From: Flavobacteriales bacterium | GTDB taxonomy: Bacteria > Bacteroidota > Bacteroidia > Flavobacteriales_F > PHOS-HE28 | Assembly: GCA_016710685.1 (NCBI GenBank) | Contig: JADJVC010000002.1 | Span: forward strand, 496,001-560,000 | Direction: 5' to 3' | Length of the DNA stretch: 64,000 bases | Part shown: one piece after another, positions 9,522 to 19,152 of the stretch | Layout: each line of letters begins with the position of its first letter | Numbering within the stretch: the first letter of the stretch is position 1 | Notes under the pieces: generated by a model | The model's database searches: none | Told to the model about the DNA's origin: nothing | What the model saw: the letters and a program-made list of their open reading frames with translations, nothing else | Program-made: the position numbers and the translations under genes

Positions 9522-12443
9522 ATGAAGTTCCGATCACTGTCTATGGCCGTAGTGGCTTGTTTGGCCATGAACGCCTCGGCGCAGAAGAAGTACACCTACA
9601 CTTCCGTCCCTAACGACCCCATGCAAGTCCGCGTGTACACGCTGGAGAACGGGCTGAAGGTTTATCTGTCGCAGAACAAGGACGAGCCACGCATTCAGAC
9701 CAACATCGCGGTGAAGGCCGGTAGCAAGTACGATCCCAGCACGGCAACGGGCTTGGCGCACTACTTGGAGCACATGCTGTTCAAGGGCACGCATGAGATC
9801 GCAACCCTGGACTGGGCCACGGAAAGCGGCTATCTGAAGCAGATCTCCGACCTGTATGAGAAGCGCCGGAACACGACGGACGAGGCCGAGCGCGCTAAGC
9901 TGTACACGCAGATCGACAGCGTGAGCAACGTCGCAGCCAAGTTCGCGGCACCGAACGAATACGACAAGATGATCACGTCCATCGGCGCGAAGGGCACGAA
10001 CGCCTACACCAGCACTGAGCAAACGGTCTATGTGAACGACATCCCAACGAACGCACAAGAGAAGTGGATGATGATCGAGAGCGTTCGTTTCCAAGATCTC
10101 GTGCTGCGCCTCTTCCACACCGAGCTTGAAACGGTGTTCGAGGAATTCAACCGCGGGCAGGACAATGACTATCGCAAGGTGAGCCAGGCGATGAACAAGG
10201 AGCTGTACAAGAACCATCCCTACGGCACGCAGACCACCATTGGCACTGGCGAGGATTTGAAGAACCCCAGCATGGTGAAGATCCACGAATACTTCGACAC
10301 GTATTACGTGCCCAACAACATGGCCGTTATAATGGCTGGTGACTTGAATTACGACAGCACGATCGCGATGGTGGACAAATACTTCGGCAAATGGAAATCG
10401 AAGCCGGTTCCCGCGTTCACCTTCACGCCTGAAGCCCCGATCACCAAGAGCGACACGTTGAGCGTGCGCGGGCCCATGGCGGCATCCGTGAGCATGGGCT
10501 GGCGCTTCGGCGGCACCAAAACCGCCGACCCGATCATGATCGACCTCATTGCCGGCATCATGAGCAACGGCCAGGCCGGCCTGATCGACCTGGACTTGAA
10601 GCAACAGCAGAAAGTGCTCGATGCCTACGCTTATGCAGGCGAGCAGACTGACTATTCGGAATTCAACCTTGGCGCTGACCCCAAGCAAGGCCAATCGCTG
10701 GAAGAAGTGCGCAACTTGCTTTTGGGTGAAATGGACAAGCTGAAGAAGGGCGAATTCGAGGATTGGCTCATCCCTGCGGTGATCAATGACAAGCGCCAGC
10801 AGCAGATCCGTTACTGGAACGAACGCAACAACCTTCGCGCGTCCGCGCTCACCGATGCGTTCATCTTAGGCAAGGATTGGAAGGACGTGGTGGATTATTA
10901 CGACCGCATGGCCAAGATCACGAAGCCGGAGGTGGTAGCCTTCGCAGCTGCCAACTTCAACCATGATGACGTCACCGTGTTCAAACGCACGGGCGAGGAC
11001 AGCACGGTTTTCCATGTGGACAAGCCGACGATCACAGCGTTGGACATCAACCGGAGCGAGCAGAGCGAATGGTACAAGCGCTGGTCAAAAGTCCCCGAAT
11101 CCCGCTTGCAACCACAGTTCGTGGATTACAAGACCGCCATCACACGGCGCACGTTGGATCATGACATTCAGTTGGCCATCATTCCCAATACGAGCAATGA
11201 CCTCTTCACGCTCACACAGATCCTTGACCTCGGCGACTACGACGACCCGAAATTGAAAATGGCCGTGAACTACCTGCCTTATCTCGGCACGGCGGCGATG
11301 AGCGCGGAGGACCTGCAGAAGGAATTCTTTAAGCTTGGCCTGCAGTTCAATGTGAACGCCGGTCAGGACCGCGTGTACGTTTCGCTCACCGGCCTGGAAG
11401 AGAACATGGCCAAAGGCTTGAAACTGCTGGAGAGCCTGCTTGCCGACCCGAAGCCGAACGCAGAAGCACTTGGCGAGTTGGTGAAGGACGAATTGCAGGA
11501 GCGCAGCGACAACGTGAAGAACAAGAACAGCATCCTCTACGGTGGTATGATGAACTATGCGCGCTACGGGGAACGCTCGCCCATGCGCAACATCCTCACC
11601 GCGGAGCAGCTGAAAGCCGTGACGCCCGCCGAGCTCATCGAGCTTGTCAAGAGCATCAACACGCACCAACACCGCTTCTTCTACTACGGCAAGAAATCCC
11701 CGGAAGCGGTGGTAGCGTTATTGAACGCTGAGCACAAAACGCCCGCCACACTGGCCACTTGGCCGCAGCCAAAGCCCTACGTTGAACTGGCCACGGACAA
11801 AAGCCAGGTGTTCTATGTGGATTACGATATGGTGCAGACCGAATTGATGCTGATGTCCAAAGGGTCGCAGTTCAACGTGGACAACATGCCGTACGCATCG
11901 TTGTTCAACGAGTATTTCGGTTCCGGCCTGTCCAGCATTGTGTTCCAGGAGATCCGTGAAAGCAAGGCGCTGGCCTATTCCGCCTATGCGGCCTATACCA
12001 TGCCCGGCAAGAAAGAAGAAGCCAGCTACATCCGCGCATATGTCGGCACGCAGGCGGACAAGCTTGGAGACGCTGAAACTGCACTAAGCGCACTGATGAA
12101 CGACATGCCGGCCGATGAAAAAATGTTTGCAGGCAGCCGCGAAGCGGCCTTGAAGAAGATCGAATCCAACCGTACCACCAAGGAGGCCATCTACTGGAGC
12201 TGGGAATCCGCGCAGCGTCGCGGCTTGAGCGAGGACGTGAACAAGGTCATCTACCCGAAGATCCAGCAAAGCGACCTCGCAGGACTCAAAACGTTTTTCG
12301 ACACTAACGTCAAAGGCAAGCAATACACCTACTTGGCCATCGGCAAGGACGGCTCTTTGGACATGAAGGCGTTGGAGAAGTTGGGACCGGTGAAGAAGCT
12401 CACCTTGATGGACCTATTCGGCTACGACGGCACGGAGCAGTAA
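9522..12443 (+). CDS. M16 (pitrilysin/insulinase-like) zinc peptidase, two-domain
   Basis: This is a secreted or periplasmic protein of 973 residues from the ATG at 9522. I chose that start because it gives a clean signal peptide (MKFRSLSMAVVACLAMNASAQ); a longer in-frame start at 9438 adds an unlikely N-terminus. The inverted zinc motif HYLEH lies at residues 80-84, in GLAHYLEHMLFKGT. A distal glutamate lies in TVFEEFNRGQ. A second M16 domain follows (from ~residue 500) without the zinc motif, as is usual for the inactive half. It degrades oligopeptides. A TATCTTTA box lies at 9463-9470 and a hairpin terminator follows the stop. Confidence 0.92.
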   Translation: MKFRSLSMAVVACLAMNASAQKKYTYTSVPNDPMQVRVYTLENGLKVYLSQNKDEPRIQTNIAVKAGSKYDPSTATGLAHYLEHMLFKGTHEIATLDWATESGYLKQISDLYEKRRNTTDEAERAKLYTQIDSVSNVAAKFAAPNEYDKMITSIGAKGTNAYTSTEQTVYVNDIPTNAQEKWMMIESVRFQDLVLRLFHTELETVFEEFNRGQDNDYRKVSQAMNKELYKNHPYGTQTTIGTGEDLKNPSMVKIHEYFDTYYVPNNMAVIMAGDLNYDSTIAMVDKYFGKWKSKPVPAFTFTPEAPITKSDTLSVRGPMAASVSMGWRFGGTKTADPIMIDLIAGIMSNGQAGLIDLDLKQQQKVLDAYAYAGEQTDYSEFNLGADPKQGQSLEEVRNLLLGEMDKLKKGEFEDWLIPAVINDKRQQQIRYWNERNNLRASALTDAFILGKDWKDVVDYYDRMAKITKPEVVAFAAANFNHDDVTVFKRTGEDSTVFHVDKPTITALDINRSEQSEWYKRWSKVPESRLQPQFVDYKTAITRRTLDHDIQLAIIPNTSNDLFTLTQILDLGDYDDPKLKMAVNYLPYLGTAAMSAEDLQKEFFKLGLQFNVNAGQDRVYVSLTGLEENMAKGLKLLESLLADPKPNAEALGELVKDELQERSDNVKNKNSILYGGMMNYARYGERSPMRNILTAEQLKAVTPAELIELVKSINTHQHRFFYYGKKSPEAVVALLNAEHKTPATLATWPQPKPYVELATDKSQVFYVDYDMVQTELMLMSKGSQFNVDNMPYASLFNEYFGSGLSSIVFQEIRESKALAYSAYAAYTMPGKKEEASYIRAYVGTQADKLGDAETALSALMNDMPADEKMFAGSREAALKKIESNRTTKEAIYWSWESAQRRGLSEDVNKVIYPKIQQSDLAGLKTFFDTNVKGKQYTYLAIGKDGSLDMKALEKLGPVKKLTLMDLFGYDGTEQ

Positions 12444-12466
12444 AAGACATCGTTTCAGCAAACAAA

Positions 12467-12498
12467 AGCGGCGGGCATTTGTCCGCCGTTCTTGTTTT
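12467..12498 (+). terminator. Rho-independent terminator after the M16 peptidase
   Basis: A GC-rich hairpin (GCGGCGG / CCGCCGT, loop of ~8 nt) lies 24 nt after the stop codon and is followed by a T-rich stretch (TTCTTGTTTT). Confidence 0.7.
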
Positions 12499-12770
12499 GT
12501 AGAAGACCTGAAGTTCCGTGGAAGCACGCGCCCGGCCCATTACCGAACCTGCGTGCCGTAGGTATGTGCGTTCGGCTCAGGACCTCTGGCCCGTCTCAAG
12601 CTCAAGTCCCCGCAGCGTCACCGTCTTCGGGACCTCGGCGTTGGAACGCTTGCCATCCAGCAATTCCCAACTAAATCCGCAAAATGATCCAAACCCGCGT
12701 TTTCCTCGTATTTCCTGCTTTTAAGCCCCAATTGGGTCGCTGAAGGGAAGATGGAGCAAGACGAACGTGG
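12499..12770. other. Intergenic stretch without recognisable content
   Basis: Short ORFs here have no protein-like composition and overlap one another. I see no repeat, RNA or conserved site apart from the TATCTTTA box at 12771-12778, immediately before the next gene. Confidence 0.5.
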
Positions 12771-12782
12771 TATCTTTACAGA

Positions 12783-13382
12783 ATGAACTCCGAGGAGTTG
12801 GACCAAGCTACATTGGAATTATACGTCCTTGGCGCATTGCCGAAGGAGGAGGCGCGTTCCGTGGAAGCCTTGGCCATGCGGGATGCCGATGCTGCGGCCA
12901 GGTTGAAGGAGTTCCGTGAAGCGATTGACGGTATTGCCTTGGCCGGAAGAATTGCGCCACCAGCGACATTGGGTGGAAAAGTGTTGGCCGCACTGGAGAA
13001 AGCGGTTGAGGATGAGCGCGCAAGTGGTAAACCACCCATGCTGCATGCCAATTCCACCATCGCGGATTTTGAACCTTGGGTAGCGCGGCCCGGCCATGAA
13101 TTGCCGGTGGGAACAACGGAGTTCCATTTGGTGGAACTGGAGGAAACGGAGGCGCGCCAGACCGGTTTGGTATGGCTGAAAAGCGAGTATCCCGAAGAAG
13201 TACACACCGATTGCGTAGAACGGCTATTGATCTTGGACGGCACCTGTGATGTCCACATTGGGGATGCTGTCACATCGCATCGCGCTGGCGATGTGATCGT
13301 GATACCCATGCACGTTCCGCACCACGTGCGTGTTACCGGCGAGGGCTGGTGCAAGGCCATTGTGCAGCGGGTGGCGGCGTAA
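12783..13382 (+). CDS. Anti-sigma-factor-like protein with C-terminal cupin (ChrR-type)
   Basis: This is a 199-residue protein. The N-terminal ~85 residues (ATLELYVLGALPKEEARSVE...LKEFREAI) look like the helical anti-sigma domain (RskA/ChrR type). No HxxxCxxC zinc motif is seen. From ~residue 100 a ChrR-like cupin follows, with SEYPEEVHTDCVERLLILDG, HRAGDVIVIP and HVPHHV as the metal-binding strands. Such proteins sequester an ECF sigma factor and release it after a chemical signal reaches the cupin. No sigma factor gene is adjacent, so its partner must be elsewhere. A TATCTTTA promoter-like box ends 4 nt before the ATG. Confidence 0.75.
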   Translation: MNSEELDQATLELYVLGALPKEEARSVEALAMRDADAAARLKEFREAIDGIALAGRIAPPATLGGKVLAALEKAVEDERASGKPPMLHANSTIADFEPWVARPGHELPVGTTEFHLVELEETEARQTGLVWLKSEYPEEVHTDCVERLLILDGTCDVHIGDAVTSHRAGDVIVIPMHVPHHVRVTGEGWCKAIVQRVAA

Positions 13383-13481
13383 CGTCACGGCCATGGCCGC
13401 AAACAATTCGTCGGCTCCGGCTGTTCCGTGTTGGAACCAGGCCCCGCAAGACTTACCATGTAAAGCACCCGTAGATCTACG

Positions 13482-15260
13482 ATGACCTTCGAGATGTGGT
13501 TCCTATGCGCGGTGATCGCGCTCGCCGTGGTGCTTTTCGTCACCGAGAAGGTGGGCATCGACGTCACGGCCATTTTCATTGCGTTCGTACTGATGGTGAG
13601 CGGACTCGTCACGGTGCCGGAAGGGCTTTCGGGTTTCTCCAACCAGGCGGCGCTGGCTATTCTCTCGCTGCTGATCCTGAATACCGGGCTTGAAAAAACG
13701 GGGGTGTTGTTCCTCGCGACTAAAAAATTGGTGGCCTTCACCGGTGGCAAGCCTTGGAGCGTTTTATTGGTGCTGCTCCCGTTCGTGGCTATCCTTTCTG
13801 CCTTTACCAACAACACGGCGGTGATCGCGCTATTTCTGCCCATGCTGATCCTGATGGGCAACAGCAAAGGCATCAGCCCCAGCAAGCTGTTGATGCCGAT
13901 GGCGTTCATCTCGATCCTTGGTGGCCTTTGCACGATCATAGGCACAAGTACGAACCTGCTGGTGAACAGCATCGCGCGGCAGTATGGCGTGAAGCCGTTC
14001 ACGTTCTTCGAATTCGCCGACATCGGCTTGGCCATGGCAGCTGCGGGCTTTATTTATCTGCTGCTCATCGGCCACCGGTTGCTCCCATCACGCCGCAAGC
14101 CATTGGACATGAACTCGGAAGACCGGGAAGGCAAATACCTTACGCAGTTGGTCGTCCTTCATGGCTCACCCTACCTCGGCACGGTCACAGCGGTCCGTTC
14201 AGCATTGAAGCCTTACGGGGCGGAGCTGTTGGACCTGCGCACAGCACTACTGGCCGCCAAATCGATGCGGGAAGATTCACTGGTGGAAGCAGGCGACCGG
14301 ATGTTGTTGCGGGGAAGCGCTTCCGGCATTGCCCGGTTGAAAACGGGGAACAAGTATGCCATGACGGCCCGGCTCAGCATGGAGCGAGCCCTGCTTCATA
14401 ATCAGGAGACCCATGTGGTGGAAGCGGTAGTTGCCCCGGGCTCGGAACTGATCGGAAGAAAGCTGCGCGATCTGGACCTGCTGGCGTTGTACGAGGCAGT
14501 ACCCTTGGCACTGCGCCGTTCAGAACGGCCAAAGGAAGAAGTGCTTGCGGACACCGAACTTCGGTTGGGTGACGTACTGCTCATAGAAACCAATGGCAAC
14601 TTGGCCACGGACCCGGAAGTGGGGGAGGACCTGATCTTGTTGGACACCATGCCCATGGTGCGCAGCTTGCGGAAACGCTGGACGGCGGTGCTCATTTTCG
14701 TCGGGGTGATCGCTGCCGCCGCAACAGGCCTGGTTCCCATCGTAATCTCCGCATTGGGCGGTGTAATGCTGATGGCTGTTACGAAGTGCATCCACTTGAA
14801 CGACGCTTACAAACGTGTGGAGTGGAAGGTCTACTTCCTCATCGCGGGCTTGATCCCGTTGGGCATTGCCATTCAGAACACAGGTTTGGACGCGAAGATC
14901 GCGGGCGCTTTTCTCAGCGTCGCGGACGGCCTGTCGTTGGCTTGGGTCATCGGCATCCTTTTCGTATTCACCGTGGTGATCACGAATGTGATGGCGAACA
15001 ATGCCACAGCACTATTGATGGCGCCCATCGCGGTGAAGGTGGCGCAGCAATTGGGCATAGATCCAAAGGCGCTACTGCTCACGGTGATGTTCGCCGCAAG
15101 CACGTCGTTCTTCACGCCGGTGGGCTATCACACGCTAACGCTGATCTACACGCCGGGCCGCTACAAGTTCAAGGACTACTTCATCGTGGGCTTGCCGCTC
15201 ACCATCATCGTGGGCAGCGTAGCTTGCTGGATGATCTGGCAACGCTATGCACCGGCGTGA
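13482..15260 (+). CDS. SLC13-family (DASS) permease with two TrkA-C/RCK_C domains
   Basis: This is a 592-residue inner-membrane transporter of the divalent anion/sodium symporter type. It may carry sulfate, dicarboxylates or another anion. There are about five hydrophobic segments in residues 1-205, including AFTNNTAVIALFLPM (the SNT-like motif). Two regulatory TrkA-C domains follow (about 215-290 and 300-380). Membrane helices resume from ~395, with a second motif at VMANNATALLMAPIAVKVA. The duplicated 'NNTA/NNAT' motifs form the substrate and Na+ site in this family. It is a stand-alone gene, convergent with the YgiN-like gene. Confidence 0.88.
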   Translation: MTFEMWFLCAVIALAVVLFVTEKVGIDVTAIFIAFVLMVSGLVTVPEGLSGFSNQAALAILSLLILNTGLEKTGVLFLATKKLVAFTGGKPWSVLLVLLPFVAILSAFTNNTAVIALFLPMLILMGNSKGISPSKLLMPMAFISILGGLCTIIGTSTNLLVNSIARQYGVKPFTFFEFADIGLAMAAAGFIYLLLIGHRLLPSRRKPLDMNSEDREGKYLTQLVVLHGSPYLGTVTAVRSALKPYGAELLDLRTALLAAKSMREDSLVEAGDRMLLRGSASGIARLKTGNKYAMTARLSMERALLHNQETHVVEAVVAPGSELIGRKLRDLDLLALYEAVPLALRRSERPKEEVLADTELRLGDVLLIETNGNLATDPEVGEDLILLDTMPMVRSLRKRWTAVLIFVGVIAAAATGLVPIVISALGGVMLMAVTKCIHLNDAYKRVEWKVYFLIAGLIPLGIAIQNTGLDAKIAGAFLSVADGLSLAWVIGILFVFTVVITNVMANNATALLMAPIAVKVAQQLGIDPKALLLTVMFAASTSFFTPVGYHTLTLIYTPGRYKFKDYFIVGLPLTIIVGSVACWMIWQRYAPA

Positions 15261-15299
15261 TCTGCGGATCACGTTGCCGGTAGGTGGCAGTGCCCGTCG

Positions 15300-15596
15300 T
15301 TAAGCTTTTTCCGCCAGCAGCTCCACCATTTCCAAAGTCGGCGGTTGGGCCAGCAGTTAGCCGGCTTTCGCCATCAGCGCTGCCGCAATGGGGCCGTCCA
15401 AATGGGCTTTGCGACCGGCTTCATCGCGGAACGTATCGAAAAGGCCGAAAGTGCTCGGGCCGATCTTCAGCGCGAACCAAAGCGTGGTGCCGGGTTCAGC
15501 TTGCGCCAATGGCAGGGCGCTTTTGAGAAAAGCTTCCAGTTCCACCTCTTTTCCGGCTTTGGCCTCTAGGCGCGCGAGGATGGCAACAGTGTTCAT
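15300..15596 (-). pseudogene. YgiN-like antibiotic biosynthesis monooxygenase, with in-frame stop near the 3' end
   Basis: From the ATG at 15596 the protein MNTVAILARLEAKAGKEVEL... is a ~98-residue dimeric alpha-beta barrel quinol monooxygenase (ABM family). It includes TTLWFALKIGPSTFGLFDTF and HLDGPIAAALMAKAG. A TAA at 15357-15359 ends the ORF, but the same frame continues with LLAQPPTLEMVELLAEKA and stops at 15300, exactly the expected family C-terminus. The TAA stands where Glu (GAA) or a similar residue is usual. This is either a nonsense mutation removing the last 19 residues or a base error. The longer ORF reaching 15815 is not credible upstream of 15596. Confidence 0.75.
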
Positions 15597-15676
15597 GGGT
15601 TTTTGGTTGTGTCGTGATGTCCTTGAAAGGACATACGGCAACATCCATGAAAATGGATCACTTGTCCCCGGATCGT

Positions 15677-16024
15677 TCAAGCCCGTGGGGGTGGCTGCCG
15701 AGTGGGCAGGATCCACTTCGGTGCCACATTCCGCCAGGCCAGATCCATCGCGTAGCGGAACAGTCGGTCGTTGCAGTAGGCCATGAACACATTGGTCCAG
15801 CCGTGTTGGCCCCACTTGTTCGGCACGGGCGCGAAGGCATCGGGAAATTCCGCGCTGAATGCAGCTTGCTGAGCTGGAGTGAACTTCAACACCGCGCGAC
15901 CTTCAACAAGCCAAAGCGTGATGTAGATCTTCTTCTTCACGCTGTAACTGGGGCGGCCGTGGTGGTCTTTCTCGGCGGTGCCGGGCATGTCCAGCGCCAT
16001 TTCGCGTGCGTTCTCGAAGTCCAT
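15677..16024 (-). CDS. MmcQ/YjbR family protein
   Basis: This is a 115-residue protein. It begins MDFENAREMALDMPGTAEKDHHGRPS, the usual start of the MmcQ/YjbR double-wing fold, and continues with SVKKKIYITLWLVEGRAVLKFT, GQHGWTNVF and a C-terminal 'L..A...VAPKW'. Family members are small cytoplasmic proteins thought to bind DNA; the exact role is unproven. It lies upstream of the YgiN-like gene on the same strand with an 80-nt gap. Confidence 0.85.
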   Translation of the reverse strand: MDFENAREMALDMPGTAEKDHHGRPSYSVKKKIYITLWLVEGRAVLKFTPAQQAAFSAEFPDAFAPVPNKWGQHGWTNVFMAYCNDRLFRYAMDLAWRNVAPKWILPTRQPPPRA

Positions 16025-16089
16025 TCACGCAAGACGGGCGATGTCGGAAAGGAGCGGAGCAAAAAAGTGGTCCGGAAAAAGCGCGCCGA

Positions 16090-16941
16090 TCAAGGCAGCA
16101 CTACGCGCTTGGCCTTCGTACCCATCGCGCCGGAAACCCGGACGATCAACATGCGGCCATGCAAACCACCGGTATTCCAAGCCCAGTTGGCCTTGCCGGA
16201 TGCAGCTACAGTGTGCGAAGCCATCAGGGCGCCGTCCACCGAGAACACCTCGAAGGTCACTTTGCCGTTCGCGGGTCCATAGGCCATTAACACACGGTCG
16301 TTGCCTTCATCGGCGATCAAGGAGAAGCTTTCGGCTACGGACAGTTCGGCCACGCCGATGGTGGTGCAACCGATCGTGTCGCCATTGTTCGTTTCGCCCA
16401 AAGAGTTGCACATCACGATGAAGTCGCCGTTGTTGTTGTCGGTGTCAACGCCATCCGGGAAGCGACCAATGCTGCGGTTTTCGTTCACATTATCGTCGCC
16501 ACCATCGAAGCCGTTCCCTTCGGCATATCCGGCCAGGAACCCTTCATAGCCCAAGCGGTCCACAAAAGAGCTGTCGCCGCGGAGGATCAGTGCGATGGCA
16601 TCCGTGGCTCCGTTCTGGACTGCATTGCTCGCAGGCATAAGGCGGGCATCGCAACCCGCGGTGGTGTCACCGCAGAGGGTAAAATAGGCTCCGGGTGCCA
16701 GCATCGGCCAATCTTCGGAGAAGTAAGAGGCGTATACCACACCAGTACCGCTGCTGCCGTTCACCATCATCACCGCGATGGTGGACATGTCGACAGCGGT
16801 GGAACCCGTGTTCTTCAGTTCAATGAACTCGGCACCGTCGTTTCCAGGCTGGTCATAGTCCACTTCATTGATCACCAATTGGCCGAAGCTGGAGAGGGTT
16901 AGTGAAGCGCCGAGGAAGAGAAAAGCGTAACGTGTTGCCAT
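16090..16941 (-). CDS. Secreted lamin-tail-domain (LTD) protein
   Basis: The start at 16941 gives a signal peptide (MATRYAFLFLGASLTLSSFG). An LTD domain follows directly (LVINEVDYDQPGNDGAEFIEL, then LALILRGDSSFVDRLGYEG-like strands, to ~residue 190). The final ~75 residues (FSLIADEGNDRVLMAYGP...KRVVLP) resemble a short T9SS sorting domain. LTD domains in surface proteins of this phylum may bind DNA, or be part of nuclease-like or adhesive proteins. The role here is not known. A good promoter candidate lies at 16976-17007. Confidence 0.78.
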   Translation of the reverse strand: MATRYAFLFLGASLTLSSFGQLVINEVDYDQPGNDGAEFIELKNTGSTAVDMSTIAVMMVNGSSGTGVVYASYFSEDWPMLAPGAYFTLCGDTTAGCDARLMPASNAVQNGATDAIALILRGDSSFVDRLGYEGFLAGYAEGNGFDGGDDNVNENRSIGRFPDGVDTDNNNGDFIVMCNSLGETNNGDTIGCTTIGVAELSVAESFSLIADEGNDRVLMAYGPANGKVTFEVFSVDGALMASHTVAASGKANWAWNTGGLHGRMLIVRVSGAMGTKAKRVVLP

Positions 16942-16975
16942 TGTGCGGGGTTCGGGGTGTGGTTGAAATGCGGTG

Positions 16976-17007
16976 GAAAGATAGGTAAGGCACTGTGTGT
17001 TTGGCAA
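16976..17007 (-). promoter_or_regulatory. Bacteroidota-type promoter upstream of the LTD protein
   Basis: On the minus strand TTG (17007-17005) and TATCTTTC (16983-16976) are separated by 21 nt. They match the phylum's TTTG / TAnnTTTG consensus at -33 and -7. The same 21-nt spacing occurs before the gene at 27340. Confidence 0.45.
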
Positions 17008-17094
17008 GTGTGCCGCTCAAGTTGCCACCATGCGTTGGTGGAAACAGTTTACAACCGCACAAAATAACGAGTGAAGCCAAGGGACTGGAGCGGC

Positions 17095-18306
17095 TCAACC
17101 GGCCTCGGCGATTGCCTTATCCACCCTATCCCGCATGTCCTTCACGGCTTCGGAATCCGTGCGTAATTGCAGCAACAAGCCCTGCAATTCGTGACGGATC
17201 GAGCGATCACCTTTTCCATAGTCCCAGATCGCGTGGATGGTTCCCTTGAAAAGCTGATCGAAGGTCCAAGAGCGTACTGCAATGCGCAGGCGGCCATCGC
17301 TCCCGCGTAAATGAGCCTCCGGATGATGTTGCAAACGGTAGGTGAACAGTTGGAAGAGCGCGCGCAGACTGAGCATGGCCGTGCCGGGATCATTGATTCC
17401 GGGGCTCAGGGCTTTCATGGCGATCTCCGTGAGCTGCCGGAACCCGAAGGCATAGTTGGCTTCCACCGATTCGGTTTTTGCAAGTGGGATGTACGCCAAA
17501 AGCTCCTCCTGCAGGTTCTGGTCGATCGGCCGTTCTGTGGAAACCACGGGAATGCCCTTCAACAAGAAGGTGCCGGGCAGATGCTTACACTGTACGGAAA
17601 GGTCATTTCCTCCGCAGAATGCCATGAGTCCTTTTGTGTCGAAGTTTTCGTAGACACCGGCGCTGGTCGTAAGCACTTCAAAGGGAAGCGTGGGCAGCGG
17701 GGTGTCTTCTGGCGCATGATCGAGAAGACAATGTCGCCGCATCGAAGTCATGGCTTCGCCATGGATTTTGGCGATGATCACTTCGTACTTCACTTCCTGC
17801 GTGATGAAATGCAGGAAATAGATAAAGAGGATGATGTCCACGATGGCGGCGAGGATCAACAAATAAGTGCTGAGGGCGGGCACGGAGGATCCAGTGTCGT
17901 GCTCACGGATCGTGCTCAACAGCAGCAGTGCATACACGATGGTACCGATGTACGCGCCGAGCACCAACTGCTGGAAGCGGTTGCCGATCATGCGATCCAA
18001 CAACCGGTTGCTCAATTGTGAAGCGGCCTGGTTCAGCACGATCATCACCATGGAAAAGCTGAATACGGTGAGCGTGATGATGCCGCCCGCGATAGTGGAG
18101 ATGATGGCCCGTGCAGCGGATGCGTCCGTGAGGCTCATCCAGCCCAAATTTCCCTTCAGCTTTACGCCCGGCCCGGAAAGGTCGAACCAGATCATGCTAG
18201 TAGCGACACTGATGTAGAGCAGTACCATCAAGGCCGGATAGAAGGCGATACTGTCCACCACTTTGTGGAGGTGTGTTCGTGTCCAAGTGCGGATGGTTTT
18301 CAGCAT
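17095..18306 (-). CDS. DUF2254 membrane protein
   Basis: This is a ~403-residue protein from the ATG at 18306 (MLKTIRTWTRTHLHKVVDS). There are four transmembrane segments in the first ~165 residues. They include AIISTIAGGIITLTVFSFSMVMIVLNQAASQLSNRLL, which is the family's most conserved stretch. A cytoplasmic C-terminal domain follows (ESVEANYAFGFRQLTEIAMKALSPGINDPGTA). The function is unknown. It appears fused to the upstream DUF2461 gene only because that gene has lost its stop through a frameshift at ~18435. Confidence 0.85.
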   Translation of the reverse strand: MLKTIRTWTRTHLHKVVDSIAFYPALMVLLYISVATSMIWFDLSGPGVKLKGNLGWMSLTDASAARAIISTIAGGIITLTVFSFSMVMIVLNQAASQLSNRLLDRMIGNRFQQLVLGAYIGTIVYALLLLSTIREHDTGSSVPALSTYLLILAAIVDIILFIYFLHFITQEVKYEVIIAKIHGEAMTSMRRHCLLDHAPEDTPLPTLPFEVLTTSAGVYENFDTKGLMAFCGGNDLSVQCKHLPGTFLLKGIPVVSTERPIDQNLQEELLAYIPLAKTESVEANYAFGFRQLTEIAMKALSPGINDPGTAMLSLRALFQLFTYRLQHHPEAHLRGSDGRLRIAVRSWTFDQLFKGTIHAIWDYGKGDRSIRHELQGLLLQLRTDSEAVKDMRDRVDKAIAEAG

Positions 18307-18398
18307 GGGGGTGTGGTGGATGGGTACTAGAGATCGGCTACTGGTGAACACTGCGGAGCAGCCAGCTTGTGCTCTCAACAAATCCGGGCAGCTGTGGT

Positions 18399-19092
18399 TC
18401 ACAGTGGATTTCCGTTCGCATCCGTGGTGAGCACCGGAACTGAAATGGTCGAACAAGGGCCGCACGCTTTTGAAACTGGTGTTAACCGCCTCCATGAATC
18501 CCGGAGCAAGAACCTCCTTGTCGATGAAGGAATGGCGGAACAGGAACTGCGTGTGCCGCAGCAGTTCGATGGCTTCGTGGTCCTTGGGAAATCCGCGCGG
18601 GGCGGTCTTCAATTGCTTGCCTTGCAGCTCGCCCAAATGCTTCCGGAGGTTCTTTCCTTTCAGCAGTCGTTCCCAGGTTATATGATCGTACAGCATGTCC
18701 GTGCGGATGCGTTTCAGGTCTTCTGCTTCCGGGCCAAAGAAGCCGCAGGCAATGAACGAAGCGCCGGGCTTGATGCTGAAGTAATAGCCACCGCGCAGGG
18801 CCGGTTTCACGCGCGAAAGCCCGCCGCCGAACCGCGGGTTGTAGGGTGGGCGGTCCTTGTGAAAGCGCTGGTCGTTGTAGATGCGTTGGAGGCTCGCCTT
18901 TCCTGATGCCGTTTCAATCCGGTCGTGCCGGTTCATGCGCTCAATCAACGTATCCGCGAAGTCGCGCATGTTCTCCAAGGCGGCTTGGTAGCGCTCCTTG
19001 TGCGCCAAGAACCAATCGCGGTCGTTGTGTTTGTCGAGGTCGCGGAGGAAGGTGAGGGTGTTTTTTTGAATAATTCCTGAATTCCCTTTCAT
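18399..19092 (-). CDS. DUF2461 (TIGR02453) protein, one-base frameshift near 3' end
   Basis: From the ATG at 19092 (MKGNSGIIQKNTLTFLRDLDKHNDRDWF) this is a typical DUF2461 protein, with RIYNDQRFHKDRPPY and GGYYFSIKPGASFIACGF. Function unknown. In the given sequence the frame reads past FDHFSS into Gly-Ala-His residues and on into the DUF2254 gene, making an apparent 682-residue fusion. Removing one G at ~18435 gives FDHFSSVLTTDANGNPL and a TGA at 18399-18401, a normal end for this family. The start codon lies 60 nt from the divergent esterase ATG. Confidence 0.8.
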
Positions 19093-19152
19093 GGTCCGAT
19101 GGCTTTTCCGTGCCGTTTGCAAGGTATCCGGATTGTTGCTCACCTTCGTGGC

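Noticed and set aside
9534..10694. 386-codon open frame on the - strand
   Set aside because: It is antisense to the M16 peptidase, which has clear catalytic motifs and a signal peptide. The antisense translation has none.
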